From: Terriglobus roseus
GTDB lineage: Bacteria > Acidobacteriota > Terriglobia > Terriglobales > Acidobacteriaceae
Assembly (NCBI RefSeq): GCF_900102185.1
Contig: NZ_LT629690.1
Span: 2,976,001-3,040,000, forward strand
Reading direction: 5' to 3'
DNA length: 64,000 nucleotides
A model generated the notes under the pieces. That model worked only from the letters and a program-made list of their open reading frames with translations. It was not told where the DNA came from and ran no database searches. The translations under genes were made by a program, and so were the position numbers. Within the stretch, counting starts at the first letter, position 1, and each line of letters opens with the position of its first letter. Positions 33,278 to 42,682 of this stretch are shown here, in pieces.

Positions 33278-35065
33278 CTACGGGTTGCTAGGTGTCTGAG
33301 GTGTGCCTGCCGAGGGAACAAGCGGGGCAAGGAGGAAGTCCTTACCGATCACCGTGCCGTTACCCAAAACGCGGTTGTAGCCCTTTGACGTGGTGGAATA
33401 CAGGCCGTTGAAGCCGGGGATGCCCTGACGATAGACCTTCGTCAGGCCGAGGCTCTGCAATGCGGCCAGCGCGTAGATGTAGTAGTTCTCATTGCCAATG
33501 CGGCGGCCGTAGCGCTGCACTGCGAGAGCAGTCAGTCCAGCGAAGTCAGGAGCGGAAGCGCTGGTGCCAATCACGGAGTAGTTAAAGCCGCCAATGGTGA
33601 CGATGTCAGAGCTGTCATCCGCATTGCAGGTGATCGCTCCCTGTGGGCAGCCGCCCATATGCAGCGATACGTCCGGCACAGTGCGATACTTTGCGTTGCC
33701 GGTGTTCACAAGAGCCTGATAGAGCGGCTTGCGGAAGTACACACTGTCGCCACCGCCCGAGCCCCAGTACTGGCCGGTGGACGATGTTCCGTAGAAGATG
33801 TCGCCTTCCAGCGGATCAGCGTAAGCCTGCTCGCGGACGTAGATGGAGTTCAGATCGGTCGACGAAGTCTGCGTCGTTACGAGGTTCGTTCCACCCACGC
33901 CAACAACATGAGGACTGGAAGCCGGGAAGCTGACAGCCGCAATGGCAGGTCCGCAATCTGCAACGCCGTCAAAGCAGGCTGGCGGAAACGCCGTCAGTGC
34001 ACCTGCGTCGCCAGAGCTGGCAATGAAGGTAATGCCCTGAGCAGTTCCCTGCGCAATCAGGTCATTCTCTTCCTTCAGCAGGTAGCTGAAGTCCGTGCCA
34101 TCGTTGTACTCCGCCTTGTAGAAGATTTCCGGCGAACCGAACGACATGCTCACCACGTCAGCCTTGTTGTCGTTCACAATCTGCGACAGGCCGGCCATGA
34201 TGCTGTCATCGGACAGGTCAGGCATGTTGTAAAGGATCAGCTTCGCCTGCGGCGCCATGCCGCCGGACTGCTGCAGATCAAGATGCGTTTCCGTGGAACC
34301 GACGGGATCATACGGCGCACCACCGTTGATCTGCACCGTGGAGATCTTCGGCGTGGCGATCTTCTCATGGGTGAAATAGGCGTTCACATCGGTCGGGTTG
34401 TAATCGCCCGTCATCAGGATGCCAATGGTCACGCCCTTGCCGGTGTATGCGGTGTACGACGGCCAGTTATAAGCCTGCTTCAGATCGGTGAACCAGTAAG
34501 GTCCAGCGGTGCTGTAACGATTCTGCGGGTTTGCTGCAGGTGCGGTGTGCACATAGGAACGCGCGCGCACAAAACCTGAGAGGCCAGAAACGATAGCACC
34601 GCTCTGTGAGAGAGCACCGGTGAGTGTCGGAGCCTGCGATGCCATCACGGTCTTACGGCCATTGTGGAATGCTCCATCATGCAGCGTTGTGCGCAGAGCC
34701 GCTTCCACTGCGGAAGCCTTGCCACTGCAATGCAAACGCTGAGGGCCAGCAATAGTCACATCGATTCCCTGCGCTGCCAGTTGCGCAAGAACCGCCTGCA
34801 GCAACGAGGTGGAGGGCATGTACTTTGCCTTGAACTGATCCGGCGTCATCCACTTCTGGTAGCGCGAAGAAGTCGAGTCGTGCAGCGCGGCGATGTCGTT
34901 ATCAAGTGCATCGCGGTTCTGCAGCGGCAGATAGATATTGAAACCTACCTGTTCAGAAGAAGGAGAGCGGCCTTTGTCCACGGCCTTTTCCGCAGCAAAG
35001 GCACTGGTGACGGTGAGTGCGATGGTCGCGGCGGCGATATAGCGGCAAGTTCTTGCAGTGTTCAC
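33278..35065 (-). CDS. S53 family (sedolisin/kumamolisin-like) protease precursor
   Basis: 595-aa secreted acid serine-carboxyl protease. Signal peptide 1-24 (AAATIALTVTSAFA), a pro-kumamolisin activation domain (about 30-170, SSRYQKWMTPDQFKAKY), then the subtilisin-like catalytic domain. The S53 residues are visible: Glu259 and Asp263 (STETHLDLQ), oxyanion Asp353 (SSGD) and Ser502 (GTSASAPDFAG). The start is GTG at 35065, with GGAGG 7 bases upstream and a good signal peptide; an upstream in-frame ATG extension is unsupported. Suits extracellular protein breakdown at low pH. Monocistronic. Confidence 0.92.
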   Translation of the reverse strand: MNTARTCRYIAAATIALTVTSAFAAEKAVDKGRSPSSEQVGFNIYLPLQNRDALDNDIAALHDSTSSRYQKWMTPDQFKAKYMPSTSLLQAVLAQLAAQGIDVTIAGPQRLHCSGKASAVEAALRTTLHDGAFHNGRKTVMASQAPTLTGALSQSGAIVSGLSGFVRARSYVHTAPAANPQNRYSTAGPYWFTDLKQAYNWPSYTAYTGKGVTIGILMTGDYNPTDVNAYFTHEKIATPKISTVQINGGAPYDPVGSTETHLDLQQSGGMAPQAKLILYNMPDLSDDSIMAGLSQIVNDNKADVVSMSFGSPEIFYKAEYNDGTDFSYLLKEENDLIAQGTAQGITFIASSGDAGALTAFPPACFDGVADCGPAIAAVSFPASSPHVVGVGGTNLVTTQTSSTDLNSIYVREQAYADPLEGDIFYGTSSTGQYWGSGGGDSVYFRKPLYQALVNTGNAKYRTVPDVSLHMGGCPQGAITCNADDSSDIVTIGGFNYSVIGTSASAPDFAGLTALAVQRYGRRIGNENYYIYALAALQSLGLTKVYRQGIPGFNGLYSTTSKGYNRVLGNGTVIGKDFLLAPLVPSAGTPQTPSNP

Positions 35066-35218
35066 GTACGGTCCTCCGGGAGGCAAGAGAAGAAAGCGGT
35101 ACGCAGCCAGAGCAATGTCCGCTCCGTGATGCGCAACGGGGATATGGGTGCCTGAGAGCGTCGCATGCACCATATGGCAGTGCAACGCACAAGAGGCTTA
35201 AGCCCTATGACTCGATGA

Positions 35219-35248
35219 AAAAGGCGCAGCATTCCAGCTGCGCCTTTT
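35219..35248 (-). terminator. Terminator of the Gfo/Idh/MocA gene
   Basis: AAAAGGCGCAGC / GCTGCGCCTTTT, a perfect 12-bp stem with a 6-base loop, ending in TTTTTC on the minus strand, 14 bases after the stop. Confidence 0.85.
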
Positions 35249-35262
35249 CACGATGAATTGAT

Positions 35263-36600
35263 CTATGCCTTTAGCTTCATGGCATCCGGGTCCCAATGAA
35301 CAACGGTTCCCTTGTCCATGCTGAGCAGGCTCAGCAGAGCCGCACCTGCTGCGCGATAGCCGAAGACCGCATTTTCCGTGGGCTGCTGACGCGAACGCAT
35401 GCAGCCAAAGAATGTGCGGAAGTGATCGGCCGTATCGTCGTAGCCAGTGGGAGCCATGTAGCGCTCCACGCTCGTAGCATTCAGCGCCGCACGAGCAGCA
35501 GCATCTTCTGCCTGCTTCATCGCATAGTCAGCCTTCAGGCGAGCCTGCATTTCGTTGGTGAATGAACCAATGCTGTAGCCCGGTCCCTTTTCGCGAGGCA
35601 CCTTGTTTACGATGACTCCGCGGCTGGTGATCTCCATGCTGCCTTCGGTACCAACGAAGGTGAAGCCTTCGCTCTCTTCGCCGCCATCGACGAAGTTCAC
35701 GCGCAGCTCCAGGTTCCAATCGCCGTAGTCATACAGGCCCAGCAGAACATCGGGAACGTCACGGCCATCCTTCCAGTAACGCAGACCGCCCGTGGCATAA
35801 GCGCGCGTGGGGCCATTCGTGCCGGTGATGAAGTGCGTACCGCTAAACAGGTGGACAAACAGATCGCCTGCAACGCCAGTGCCGTAATCCTTGTACTTGC
35901 GCCACTGGAAGAAGCGTTCCGGATCCCATGCGTGCTTGGGCGCTGCGCCCTGGAAGCGAGGCCAATCGCAGGTCTGTTCATTGGCATCCAGCGGCACGGT
36001 GTATTCCCATGCACCCTGCGCGGAGTTGCGATCCCAATGTCCCTGCACCAGGTTCAGCTTGCCGATGGCGCCAGCGGCCAGCAGTTCCTTCGCCTTGATG
36101 TAAATCATCGACGACACGCGCTGCGATCCGATCTGGATCACTCGGTTGTACTTCTTCGCCGCTTCGATCATCAGCGGGCCGTCCGCGTACTCATGAATCA
36201 TCGGCTTTTCGCAGTAGACGTCCTTGCCTGCTGCCATGGCATCAATGGCAACCTTGCGGTGCCAGTGGTCCGGTGTGCCGATGATCACAGCGTCAATGTC
36301 GCTGCGTTTCAGAATTTCGTTGTAATCCTTGGTCGTCTGCAGGTCGTTGCCCCACAGCTCCTTGGAATGAGCCAGGCGGCCGTCGTAGCAATCCGCCACG
36401 GCCAGCAGTTTCACGTTCGGCAGCGTGAGCGCAGATTTCGTGATCGACTGACCGCGTCCGCCCGCACCAATCAGGGCAACGTGGATCTGGTCGTTTGGTC
36501 CCAGGCGGCGTTCCTGGCCAAAGGCCTTCAACAGGGGAATCTGTGTTCCCGCAGCGGCAAGGCCGGCGTTCCGCAGAAATGAACGGCGATTCAATGACAT
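35263..36600 (-). CDS. Gfo/Idh/MocA family oxidoreductase with Tat signal
   Basis: 445-aa NAD(P)-dependent sugar oxidoreductase. The N-terminus MSLNRRSFLRNAGLAAAG is a twin-arginine signal, so the folded enzyme is probably exported. HVALIGAGGRGQS (about 43) is the dinucleotide fold, and YCEKPM holds the catalytic Lys. The C-terminal domain has WHYCK-like family blocks (WPRFQGAAPKHAWDPERFFQWRKYKDYGTGVAGDLFVHL). The ATG at 36600 has GGAGG 10 bases upstream. Substrate unknown; periplasmic family members work with 3-keto-glycoside pathways, which would fit the DUF1080 protein in this window. Confidence 0.93.
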   Translation of the reverse strand: MSLNRRSFLRNAGLAAAGTQIPLLKAFGQERRLGPNDQIHVALIGAGGRGQSITKSALTLPNVKLLAVADCYDGRLAHSKELWGNDLQTTKDYNEILKRSDIDAVIIGTPDHWHRKVAIDAMAAGKDVYCEKPMIHEYADGPLMIEAAKKYNRVIQIGSQRVSSMIYIKAKELLAAGAIGKLNLVQGHWDRNSAQGAWEYTVPLDANEQTCDWPRFQGAAPKHAWDPERFFQWRKYKDYGTGVAGDLFVHLFSGTHFITGTNGPTRAYATGGLRYWKDGRDVPDVLLGLYDYGDWNLELRVNFVDGGEESEGFTFVGTEGSMEITSRGVIVNKVPREKGPGYSIGSFTNEMQARLKADYAMKQAEDAAARAALNATSVERYMAPTGYDDTADHFRTFFGCMRSRQQPTENAVFGYRAAGAALLSLLSMDKGTVVHWDPDAMKLKA

Positions 36601-36753
36601 GCTTTGTATCCCTCCAGCAGCACCCGTCATCGTAAGCGATGCGCATATCATCTGCCCAACCGGACCGACGAAAATGCTGCACTGACAGGTGAAATCCAAT
36701 ACAGTATGGGGTACGTTTCCTCTTTAACTCAAACTGATCCCGAAGGACCGCGC

Positions 36754-38829
36754 ATGAAGTTCCCCACCTATTCTGCGATTGCCGCCGTTGCCGTATTCGG
36801 CCTTGGCATGACCGCCAACGCCCAGCAGATGTCTCTCGCTCTGGATGGGCAGGAGGCTTCCATCACCGTTCCGAAGGCCGCGGTCTCCATGGACCTGTCC
36901 GCCATCGACAAGACGGCCGATCCCTGCACGGACTTTTACGCCTACGCCTGCGGCAACTGGCGCAAGGATCATCCCATCCCGGCAGACAAGGTACGTTACG
37001 GTCGCTTCGACGAGCTGCAGGAGCGCAACGTATATACCGTCTACGCGCTGCTGAAAGACGCTGCTGCGAGCCCGAAGAATCCGCTGCAGACCAAGTACGG
37101 CAACTTCTTCGCCGCCTGCATGAACGACGATCTGGCAGAGACGCTGGGCGCGAAACCGATTCAGCCCGTGCTGGCAAAGATTGATGGTTGGAACGACAAG
37201 AAGCAGTTGGCAAAGCTGGTGGGCACGCTGGAAGACGTTTACGGCACATCGCTGTTTTACGGCTTCGGCTCGCAACAGGACCAGAAGGACAGCAGCAAAC
37301 AGATTCCGGGACTGTTCCAGGGCGGTATATCGCTGCCCGATCGTGACTACTATCTGCAGGACGATGAGCGCATGGTTACCTTGCGCAAGCAGTATGTCGA
37401 GCACGTAACGAAGATGTTCGTCCTCGCGGGCGACTCACCGGAGAAGGCTGCAACAGAAGCTCAAGCCGTGTTGAAGATTGAAACGGCACTGGCGCAGGCT
37501 TCCATGCCACGTGTTGAACTCCGCGATCCCGCAAAGCGTTATCACCCGCAGCCGATCACTGAACTGCAGGGCTACACACCGAACTTCCAGTGGAGCGATT
37601 ACTTCACTGCCATCAAGACGCCGGTGACAAACCTGAACGTTGGCACTCCGGACTTCTTCAAGGGATTCAATGAACAGATTGCATCGTCCAGCACGGACGA
37701 CCTGAAGAGCTACATGCGCTGGCATGTGATTCACAGCTCGGCAGGCGCGTTGAGCAAGGCGTTTGATCAGGAGAACTTCCGCTTCTTCGCGCAGACACTG
37801 CAGGGCCAGAAGGAACAGGCTCCCCGCTGGAAGCGTTGCACGCAGCAGACCGATGCCGCATTGGGCGAAGCTGTGGGCGCGGATTGGGTAGCAAAGTACT
37901 TCACGCCGGAAGCAAAGAAGAACATGCAGGAGCTGGTGCACCAGCTTGAAGCCGCGCTGGGCGAAGACATCAAGAACCTGGACTGGATGAGCGCTACCAC
38001 CAAGCAGGAGGCCTTGAAGAAGCTGTCGGCTTTCCGCGACAAGATTGGCTATCCCGAAGTCTGGCGCGATTACAGCAAGCTGGAAGTGAAGCGCGATGAT
38101 CGTCTGGGCAATCTGCAGCGCGTCGATATTTTTACGGATCGCCGCGATCTGAACAAGATTGGCAAGCCGGTGAACGAGAAGGAATGGGGCATGACACCGC
38201 CCACCGTGAACGCCTATTACAGCCCGGCGATGAACGACATCAATTTCCCTGCTGGCATTCTGCAGCCGCCGTTCTACGACCTGAAGATTGATCCCGCAGT
38301 GAACTACGGCGCCATCGGCGTGGTGATTGGCCACGAGATGACACACGGCTTCGACGATCAGGGCAGCAAGTTCGATCCGCAAGGCAACGTACGTTCCTGG
38401 TGGACGGATGCTGACAAGGCCGAGTTCGACAAGCGCACTCAGTGCGAAGTGGACGAATACGGATCGTTTGAGCCGGTTCCGGGCACCAAGCTGAATGGCA
38501 AGCTGACGCTGGGTGAAAACACCGCAGACAACGGCGGCTTGCAGGTGGCCTACATGGCCATGCAGAAAGAACTGGACAAGCTGGGACCAGATTCACGCAA
38601 GCCCATTGACGGTTACACACCGGAGCAGCGCTTCTACCTGGGCTATGCGCAGGTGTGGTGTGAGAACACTCGCGACGAAGCTGCACGCGTTCGCGCGAAG
38701 ACCGATCCGCACTCGCCCGGCCGCTTCCGTACGAACGGTGGCGTGCAGAACCAGGCGAACTTTGCGAAGGCGTTCTCCTGCAAGCAGGGACAGCCCATGG
38801 CTCCGGTGAATGCCTGCCGCGTCTGGTAA
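36754..38829 (+). CDS. M13 family metallopeptidase (neprilysin-like)
   Basis: 691-aa secreted zinc endopeptidase. Signal peptide 1-23 (AAVAVFGLGMTANAQ). Peptidase_M13_N starts with CTDFYAYACGNWRKDHPIP; the catalytic domain has the zinc motif HEMTH at 527-531 with GFDDQGSKFD following, then GENTADNGGLQ (third zinc ligand Glu and the Asp) and the C-terminal CRVW typical of the family. NFPAGILQPPFYD is the substrate-binding block. ATG 36754 has GAAGGA 6 bases upstream. It degrades short peptides outside the cytoplasm. Divergent from the Gfo/Idh gene. Confidence 0.96.
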   Translation: MKFPTYSAIAAVAVFGLGMTANAQQMSLALDGQEASITVPKAAVSMDLSAIDKTADPCTDFYAYACGNWRKDHPIPADKVRYGRFDELQERNVYTVYALLKDAAASPKNPLQTKYGNFFAACMNDDLAETLGAKPIQPVLAKIDGWNDKKQLAKLVGTLEDVYGTSLFYGFGSQQDQKDSSKQIPGLFQGGISLPDRDYYLQDDERMVTLRKQYVEHVTKMFVLAGDSPEKAATEAQAVLKIETALAQASMPRVELRDPAKRYHPQPITELQGYTPNFQWSDYFTAIKTPVTNLNVGTPDFFKGFNEQIASSSTDDLKSYMRWHVIHSSAGALSKAFDQENFRFFAQTLQGQKEQAPRWKRCTQQTDAALGEAVGADWVAKYFTPEAKKNMQELVHQLEAALGEDIKNLDWMSATTKQEALKKLSAFRDKIGYPEVWRDYSKLEVKRDDRLGNLQRVDIFTDRRDLNKIGKPVNEKEWGMTPPTVNAYYSPAMNDINFPAGILQPPFYDLKIDPAVNYGAIGVVIGHEMTHGFDDQGSKFDPQGNVRSWWTDADKAEFDKRTQCEVDEYGSFEPVPGTKLNGKLTLGENTADNGGLQVAYMAMQKELDKLGPDSRKPIDGYTPEQRFYLGYAQVWCENTRDEAARVRAKTDPHSPGRFRTNGGVQNQANFAKAFSCKQGQPMAPVNACRVW

Positions 38830-38847
38830 ACGAACACGTACTCCATG

Positions 38848-38886
38848 AAAGAAGGGCGCGGCTCACGTGGTCGCGCTCTTCTTTTT
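38848..38886 (+). terminator. Terminator of the M13 peptidase gene
   Basis: AAAGAAGGGCGCG and CGCGCTCTTCTTT pair (one G-U), 8-9 base loop, followed by T5. Confidence 0.75.
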
Positions 38887-39111
38887 CTGAGGAAAACATT
38901 TCCTTTTCTACGTTCGGGTTGAGGGCTAACCTTTGCCACAAATCGCCGTCTACTCGGCACAGTAATAAGAAGCGGTAAAGGATCTGGCAGCAGCGGTGGC
39001 GGAAATCCCTCGCGGCGCATACAATCAACAGAGCATTTTCACTTCCCAGGCGAACGTGTGTCTTGCCGGTGGCATGTGTCCGGGGCCGCCCATGGGAATC
39101 GAAGGAAACAC

Positions 39112-40350
39112 ATGAAGTTGAGTGGAATCGGCCGGAACGTTCTGGCCTGTGCGGCAACAGTAGGTCTCTCCCTGGGAATCACCTCGTGCGGCAGCTATAC
39201 GGTTGGCTACCTGTGGGTAATGGAAGGCCAAACGAGCAGCAATAGCGCCGCGGGCACCATTACCGGCTACAAGATTGATAACTACTCCGGCAACTTGACG
39301 GAGATGGTGCATTCGCCCTTCCCGGCAGGCGGCAACAACCCGGTCATGGGAGTTGTGAAGCCCGGCGGACGCTACCTGTATGTTCTGAACCAGGGCGACG
39401 CGAACAATTCCGTATCGCAGTTCAGCGTGGGCGGCGACGGTGTGCTCACCTTCCAGCAGGCATTTGCCAGCCAGGGCGGAACCCCCGTCTGGATGGATAT
39501 CAGCACCGGCGGTGACTATCTGTATGTTCTGGACCAGGTGTCCCCGGACAGCAAGACCACCTGCGCCTCTGCCACTGGCATGCTGACCGCTGCTTGCGGC
39601 TCCATCACAGTTTTTGCGATTGACGCCGACACGGGCCGTCTGTCGCTGGTACAGAACCAGTCCGTTAAGAACAACGGCACGTATCTGACCTACACCTCCA
39701 CGGGCCCGCAGCCCACCCGCATCAAGGCCACCTCGTCCGCTTCGGTCATCGTTGTAAACGGCGACCAGACTGTGACCTCGCTCACGGTAGGCACCGGCGG
39801 CCAGTTGACGGTGAACGCGAACTCCACGCAGGTGATTGATCAGACACAGACGATCAACATCACCTCCATGACGCAGGGCGGAAGCTACCTGTACCTGACG
39901 GATGCCGCGAACAACCGCATCCTGCAGTACACAATCTCCAGCGCAGGCGTTCTGCAGCCGGTAACTGGTGGCCAGGTGGCCAACTTCGTCAGCGGCGCGA
40001 CCCCGGTCTGGACCCTGACGGATTCCGCCAACAAGTGGCTGTATGTTCTGAACCAGAACAACACCTCCACCTCCACGTCCAAGAGCTCCATCGGCGCGTA
40101 CCAGATTCTGAGCACCGGCCAGCTGCAGCAGCAGGGTGGCCAGTTGAACCCGTATTCTGTAGGCTCCGGTCCGGTTTGCATGGTGGAAGACCCCTCCAAG
40201 CAGTGGGTGTACACCTCCAACCAGGATGGAACGGTGACGGGTTACCACATCGATCACAATCAGGGCACGCTGCAGGTTCTGCAGCACGGGTCCACCTTCC
40301 AGGCAACGGGACGTCCGGCCTGCCTGGTCGTCAGCGGCATCACGAGCTAG
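39112..40350 (+). CDS. YVTN/lactonase-type beta-propeller lipoprotein (first of a tandem pair)
   Basis: 412-aa lipoprotein. Signal residues 1-25 with lipobox ITSC (residue 26 Cys). The mature protein is a seven-bladed-type propeller with repeated RYLYVLNQGD, DYLYVLDQVS, SYLYLTDAANNRILQY, KWLYVLNQNN and QWVYTSNQDGTVTGYH blades, as in the lactonase/YncE superfamily. GAAGGA lies 6 bases before the ATG. It is followed by a paralogue after a short hairpin. Function unknown; catalytic lactonase residues are not evident to me. Confidence 0.88.
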   Translation: MKLSGIGRNVLACAATVGLSLGITSCGSYTVGYLWVMEGQTSSNSAAGTITGYKIDNYSGNLTEMVHSPFPAGGNNPVMGVVKPGGRYLYVLNQGDANNSVSQFSVGGDGVLTFQQAFASQGGTPVWMDISTGGDYLYVLDQVSPDSKTTCASATGMLTAACGSITVFAIDADTGRLSLVQNQSVKNNGTYLTYTSTGPQPTRIKATSSASVIVVNGDQTVTSLTVGTGGQLTVNANSTQVIDQTQTINITSMTQGGSYLYLTDAANNRILQYTISSAGVLQPVTGGQVANFVSGATPVWTLTDSANKWLYVLNQNNTSTSTSKSSIGAYQILSTGQLQQQGGQLNPYSVGSGPVCMVEDPSKQWVYTSNQDGTVTGYHIDHNQGTLQVLQHGSTFQATGRPACLVVSGITS

Positions 40351-40360
40351 CACGGGAATA

Positions 40361-40388
40361 TGCGGGATGGTCGCAAGGCCATCCCGCA
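40361..40388 (+). other. Intercistronic hairpin between the two propeller genes
   Basis: TGCGGGATGG / CCATCCCGCA, a perfect 10-bp stem with an 8-base loop and no T-run, 11 bp after the first stop. It may stabilise or partly attenuate a shared transcript. Confidence 0.55.
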
Positions 40389-40419
40389 ACCGGCAACACG
40401 ATTTGAGGAAATGCAACGC

Positions 40420-41724
40420 ATGAAGTTCAACCAGATCAGCCGTTTCGGCGCCGCTTCCGTTCTCTCGCTGGCAGCCTGCCTCGGCCTTACCGCCTGCTCA
40501 CGCGACTACACGGTCGGCTTTCTCTATGTGACCTCGTCCAAAGCCAGCACGACGACCAACCAGAACGGCGTACTGAATGAGTTCGGCATCGACTACCAGA
40601 CCGGATCGCTGATCCGCCTGGCGTCGTCCGGCCAGGACACCGGCGGCCGCAACCCTGTGGCGCTGGCTATCACTTCTAACCAGAAGACCGTTTTCGTGGT
40701 GAACAAGGACGATAGCAACATCGTCAACTTCGCCATTGGTACGGATGGCAAGCTGTACGCACAGAAAACAGTCACTGTGGCGGGTTCATTCCCCACGGCG
40801 CTGGCCATCTCTGGCGACAGCAAGTTCCTGTACGTGACCTTCACCTACCAGCCTGGCTACACCACTGCGAACCCTGGCCCTGGCGGCGTGGAAGTCTTCC
40901 CGCTCTCCACGGATAGCAGCACCGGTATCGTCTCGCTGGGAACGCCGCTCTCCAACGGCGGCCTGAACTACTTCCCCGTCGGCTTCAGCCCGGCTGGCAT
41001 CGCCGTTACGAGCAACGTGAATAACAACACGCCAAGCTCCATCAACGGCACCGACTGCACCGACACCAGCTGCTCGTCGTACGTCTACGTCATCGACCAG
41101 GACGGCAACACGACGAACAACCTGCTGGCATACCGTCGCACACTCAGCTCGGGTGTGATCACTGCCATCGGTCAGACCACGATCGCTCCTGGAACGGGCA
41201 CCTCCACCGGTTACAATTCCGGCGTTCTGGCATCGGCCATCGCAGCTGTTCCGCTTGGCAACCGCCTGTACATCACGGACAAGAGCGCGAACCAGATCAT
41301 CGGTTACACGATCCCGTCCAGCGGTGTTCCGCAGGCCATTCTGTCCGGTCCGTTCGCTACGCAGTCGCAGCCTGTGGGTCTTACGATTGATCCGCGTGGC
41401 CAGTTCCTGTACACCGCGAACTACAACTCCAACACTGTGGGCGCTTATGCGATCGCCAGCAACACCGGCGCTCTTTCCGCCACCAGCACTGGTGCTCAGT
41501 CCACCGGTGGTGTAGGACCGACCTGCGTGACCATTGAAAACGCGCTCGGCATCTACCTGTACACGTCGAACTTCCTGGACAACACCGTAGGCGGCCTGCA
41601 GTTGAAGCCCGCAACCGGTGAACTGGTGAAGATCCGCAACACGCCGTTCCCGGCATCATCGGGCCCCTCGTGCGCAGCGGCTGTCGCCAACGGAACCCAC
41701 TCGACACAGCTAGTCACACAGTAA
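40420..41724 (+). CDS. YVTN/lactonase-type beta-propeller lipoprotein (second of a tandem pair)
   Basis: 434-aa paralogue of the preceding gene. Signal residues 1-26 with lipobox LTAC, then SRDYTVGFLYV, matching SYTVGYLWV of its neighbour. Propeller blades include KTVFVVNKDDSNIVNFAIG, KFLYVTFTYQPG, NRLYITDKSANQIIGYT, QFLYTANYNSNTVGAYAI and IYLYTSNFLDNTVGGLQL. Cysteines in DCTDTSCSS may form a disulfide. ATG 40420 is chosen because it starts a normal signal peptide (GAGGAA 9-11 bases upstream). Probably co-transcribed with the first copy and arisen by duplication. Confidence 0.88.
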   Translation: MKFNQISRFGAASVLSLAACLGLTACSRDYTVGFLYVTSSKASTTTNQNGVLNEFGIDYQTGSLIRLASSGQDTGGRNPVALAITSNQKTVFVVNKDDSNIVNFAIGTDGKLYAQKTVTVAGSFPTALAISGDSKFLYVTFTYQPGYTTANPGPGGVEVFPLSTDSSTGIVSLGTPLSNGGLNYFPVGFSPAGIAVTSNVNNNTPSSINGTDCTDTSCSSYVYVIDQDGNTTNNLLAYRRTLSSGVITAIGQTTIAPGTGTSTGYNSGVLASAIAAVPLGNRLYITDKSANQIIGYTIPSSGVPQAILSGPFATQSQPVGLTIDPRGQFLYTANYNSNTVGAYAIASNTGALSATSTGAQSTGGVGPTCVTIENALGIYLYTSNFLDNTVGGLQLKPATGELVKIRNTPFPASSGPSCAAAVANGTHSTQLVTQ

Positions 41725-41742
41725 GCAACAAACCAGAACAGA

Positions 41743-41780
41743 CGAAAGGGATGCGATCAACTCGCATCCCTTTCGCTTTT
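41743..41780 (+). terminator. Terminator of the propeller operon
   Basis: CGAAAGGGATGCG / CGCATCCCTTTCG, 13-bp stem, 7-base loop, then CTTTT. Confidence 0.85.
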
Positions 41781-41820
41781 GGTCCTCAATTCCCTTCTCA
41801 GGTGGCTCGTCTACATCCAT

Positions 41821-42558
41821 TTACTTTGTGGGTGGATTTGCATCAAGATCGATCTGATGGAGGACGCCTCCCACACCATCAAGGCTCGGATACCACTTAG
41901 GATCGCGGCCTTCGGGCGTCATGTCGAACATGGTCCACAGCGTATCTGGATCGGGCGCGCCACGTGGATCCTGTTCCGGGTCGTTCATCTCCATGCTCAT
42001 CTCCGGAGCCCAGAAGTGATAGATACGCCCATTGCGACGAGCAAAGACGTTCATGCCAGGTACGTCAGCGTCCTCGGGTGAAACGTAGGTTCGCGTGTAA
42101 GCGCCATCGGAATCGGAATAAAGCTTCAGGAACTTCCAGCCTCGCTCTTTCTTCCAGTCCTCAAGCCGTTCGATGGGTGAACGCGCGAAGACAGCGAGAG
42201 AGGCCTTCTGCATGAAGTTGCGCGCTGCCGCTTCCCATGACGACAGCATCGACGTGCACATGGGACAGGGGCGCTTACGCTGCGGGCCATACATGTAGCT
42301 GTAGACCAGAAGTGTGTCCTTATCGCCAAAGAGGCTGGAGAACTTCACCGGTCCATTGGGTCCGACGATGGTGAAGTCTTCCGGGATTTCGCCACCCATC
42401 GGCAGGGCACGGCGCTTTTCCGCAACCTCGGCGATGTGACGACGGAGTTCGATTTCTTCAGCCAGAAGTTTATTGCGAGCTTCGCGGTATGCGGGGGATT
42501 CGTTGGGGTGATGGGCCTTGTTCTTTGCGGCAAGTTCGGTAGCTGGAGTCAACGACAT
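41821..42558 (-). CDS. DUF899 family thioredoxin-like protein
   Basis: 245-aa protein of the DUF899 family: a helical N-terminus (YREARNKLLAEEIELRRHIAEVAEKRRALP) and a thioredoxin-like fold (FSSLFGDKDTLLVYSYMYGP, PCPMCTSMLSSWEAA, FAVFARSP-type strand, GWKFLKLYSDSD, GMNVFARRNGRIYHFWAPE). CPMC could be a redox or metal site. No ArsR regulator, the frequent neighbour of this family, is next to it. ATG 42558 has GGAG 9 bases upstream; the frame extending to 42636 is not supported. Confidence 0.88.
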   Translation of the reverse strand: MSLTPATELAAKNKAHHPNESPAYREARNKLLAEEIELRRHIAEVAEKRRALPMGGEIPEDFTIVGPNGPVKFSSLFGDKDTLLVYSYMYGPQRKRPCPMCTSMLSSWEAAARNFMQKASLAVFARSPIERLEDWKKERGWKFLKLYSDSDGAYTRTYVSPEDADVPGMNVFARRNGRIYHFWAPEMSMEMNDPEQDPRGAPDPDTLWTMFDMTPEGRDPKWYPSLDGVGGVLHQIDLDANPPTK

Positions 42559-42682
42559 AAGGTGCGTCTCCTGAATGTGGACATTGTACACATTGCTATG
42601 TACGAAGGTCCTTTCAGAAAATACGAGGACGTTCATTGCCGCGAAACGTCGCCGATTTCTTCCACTACATCAAACAGTGTTT

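Noticed and set aside
33659-34579. 306-codon open frame antisense to the S53 protease
   Set aside because: Shadow frame; catalytic motifs are on the minus strand.
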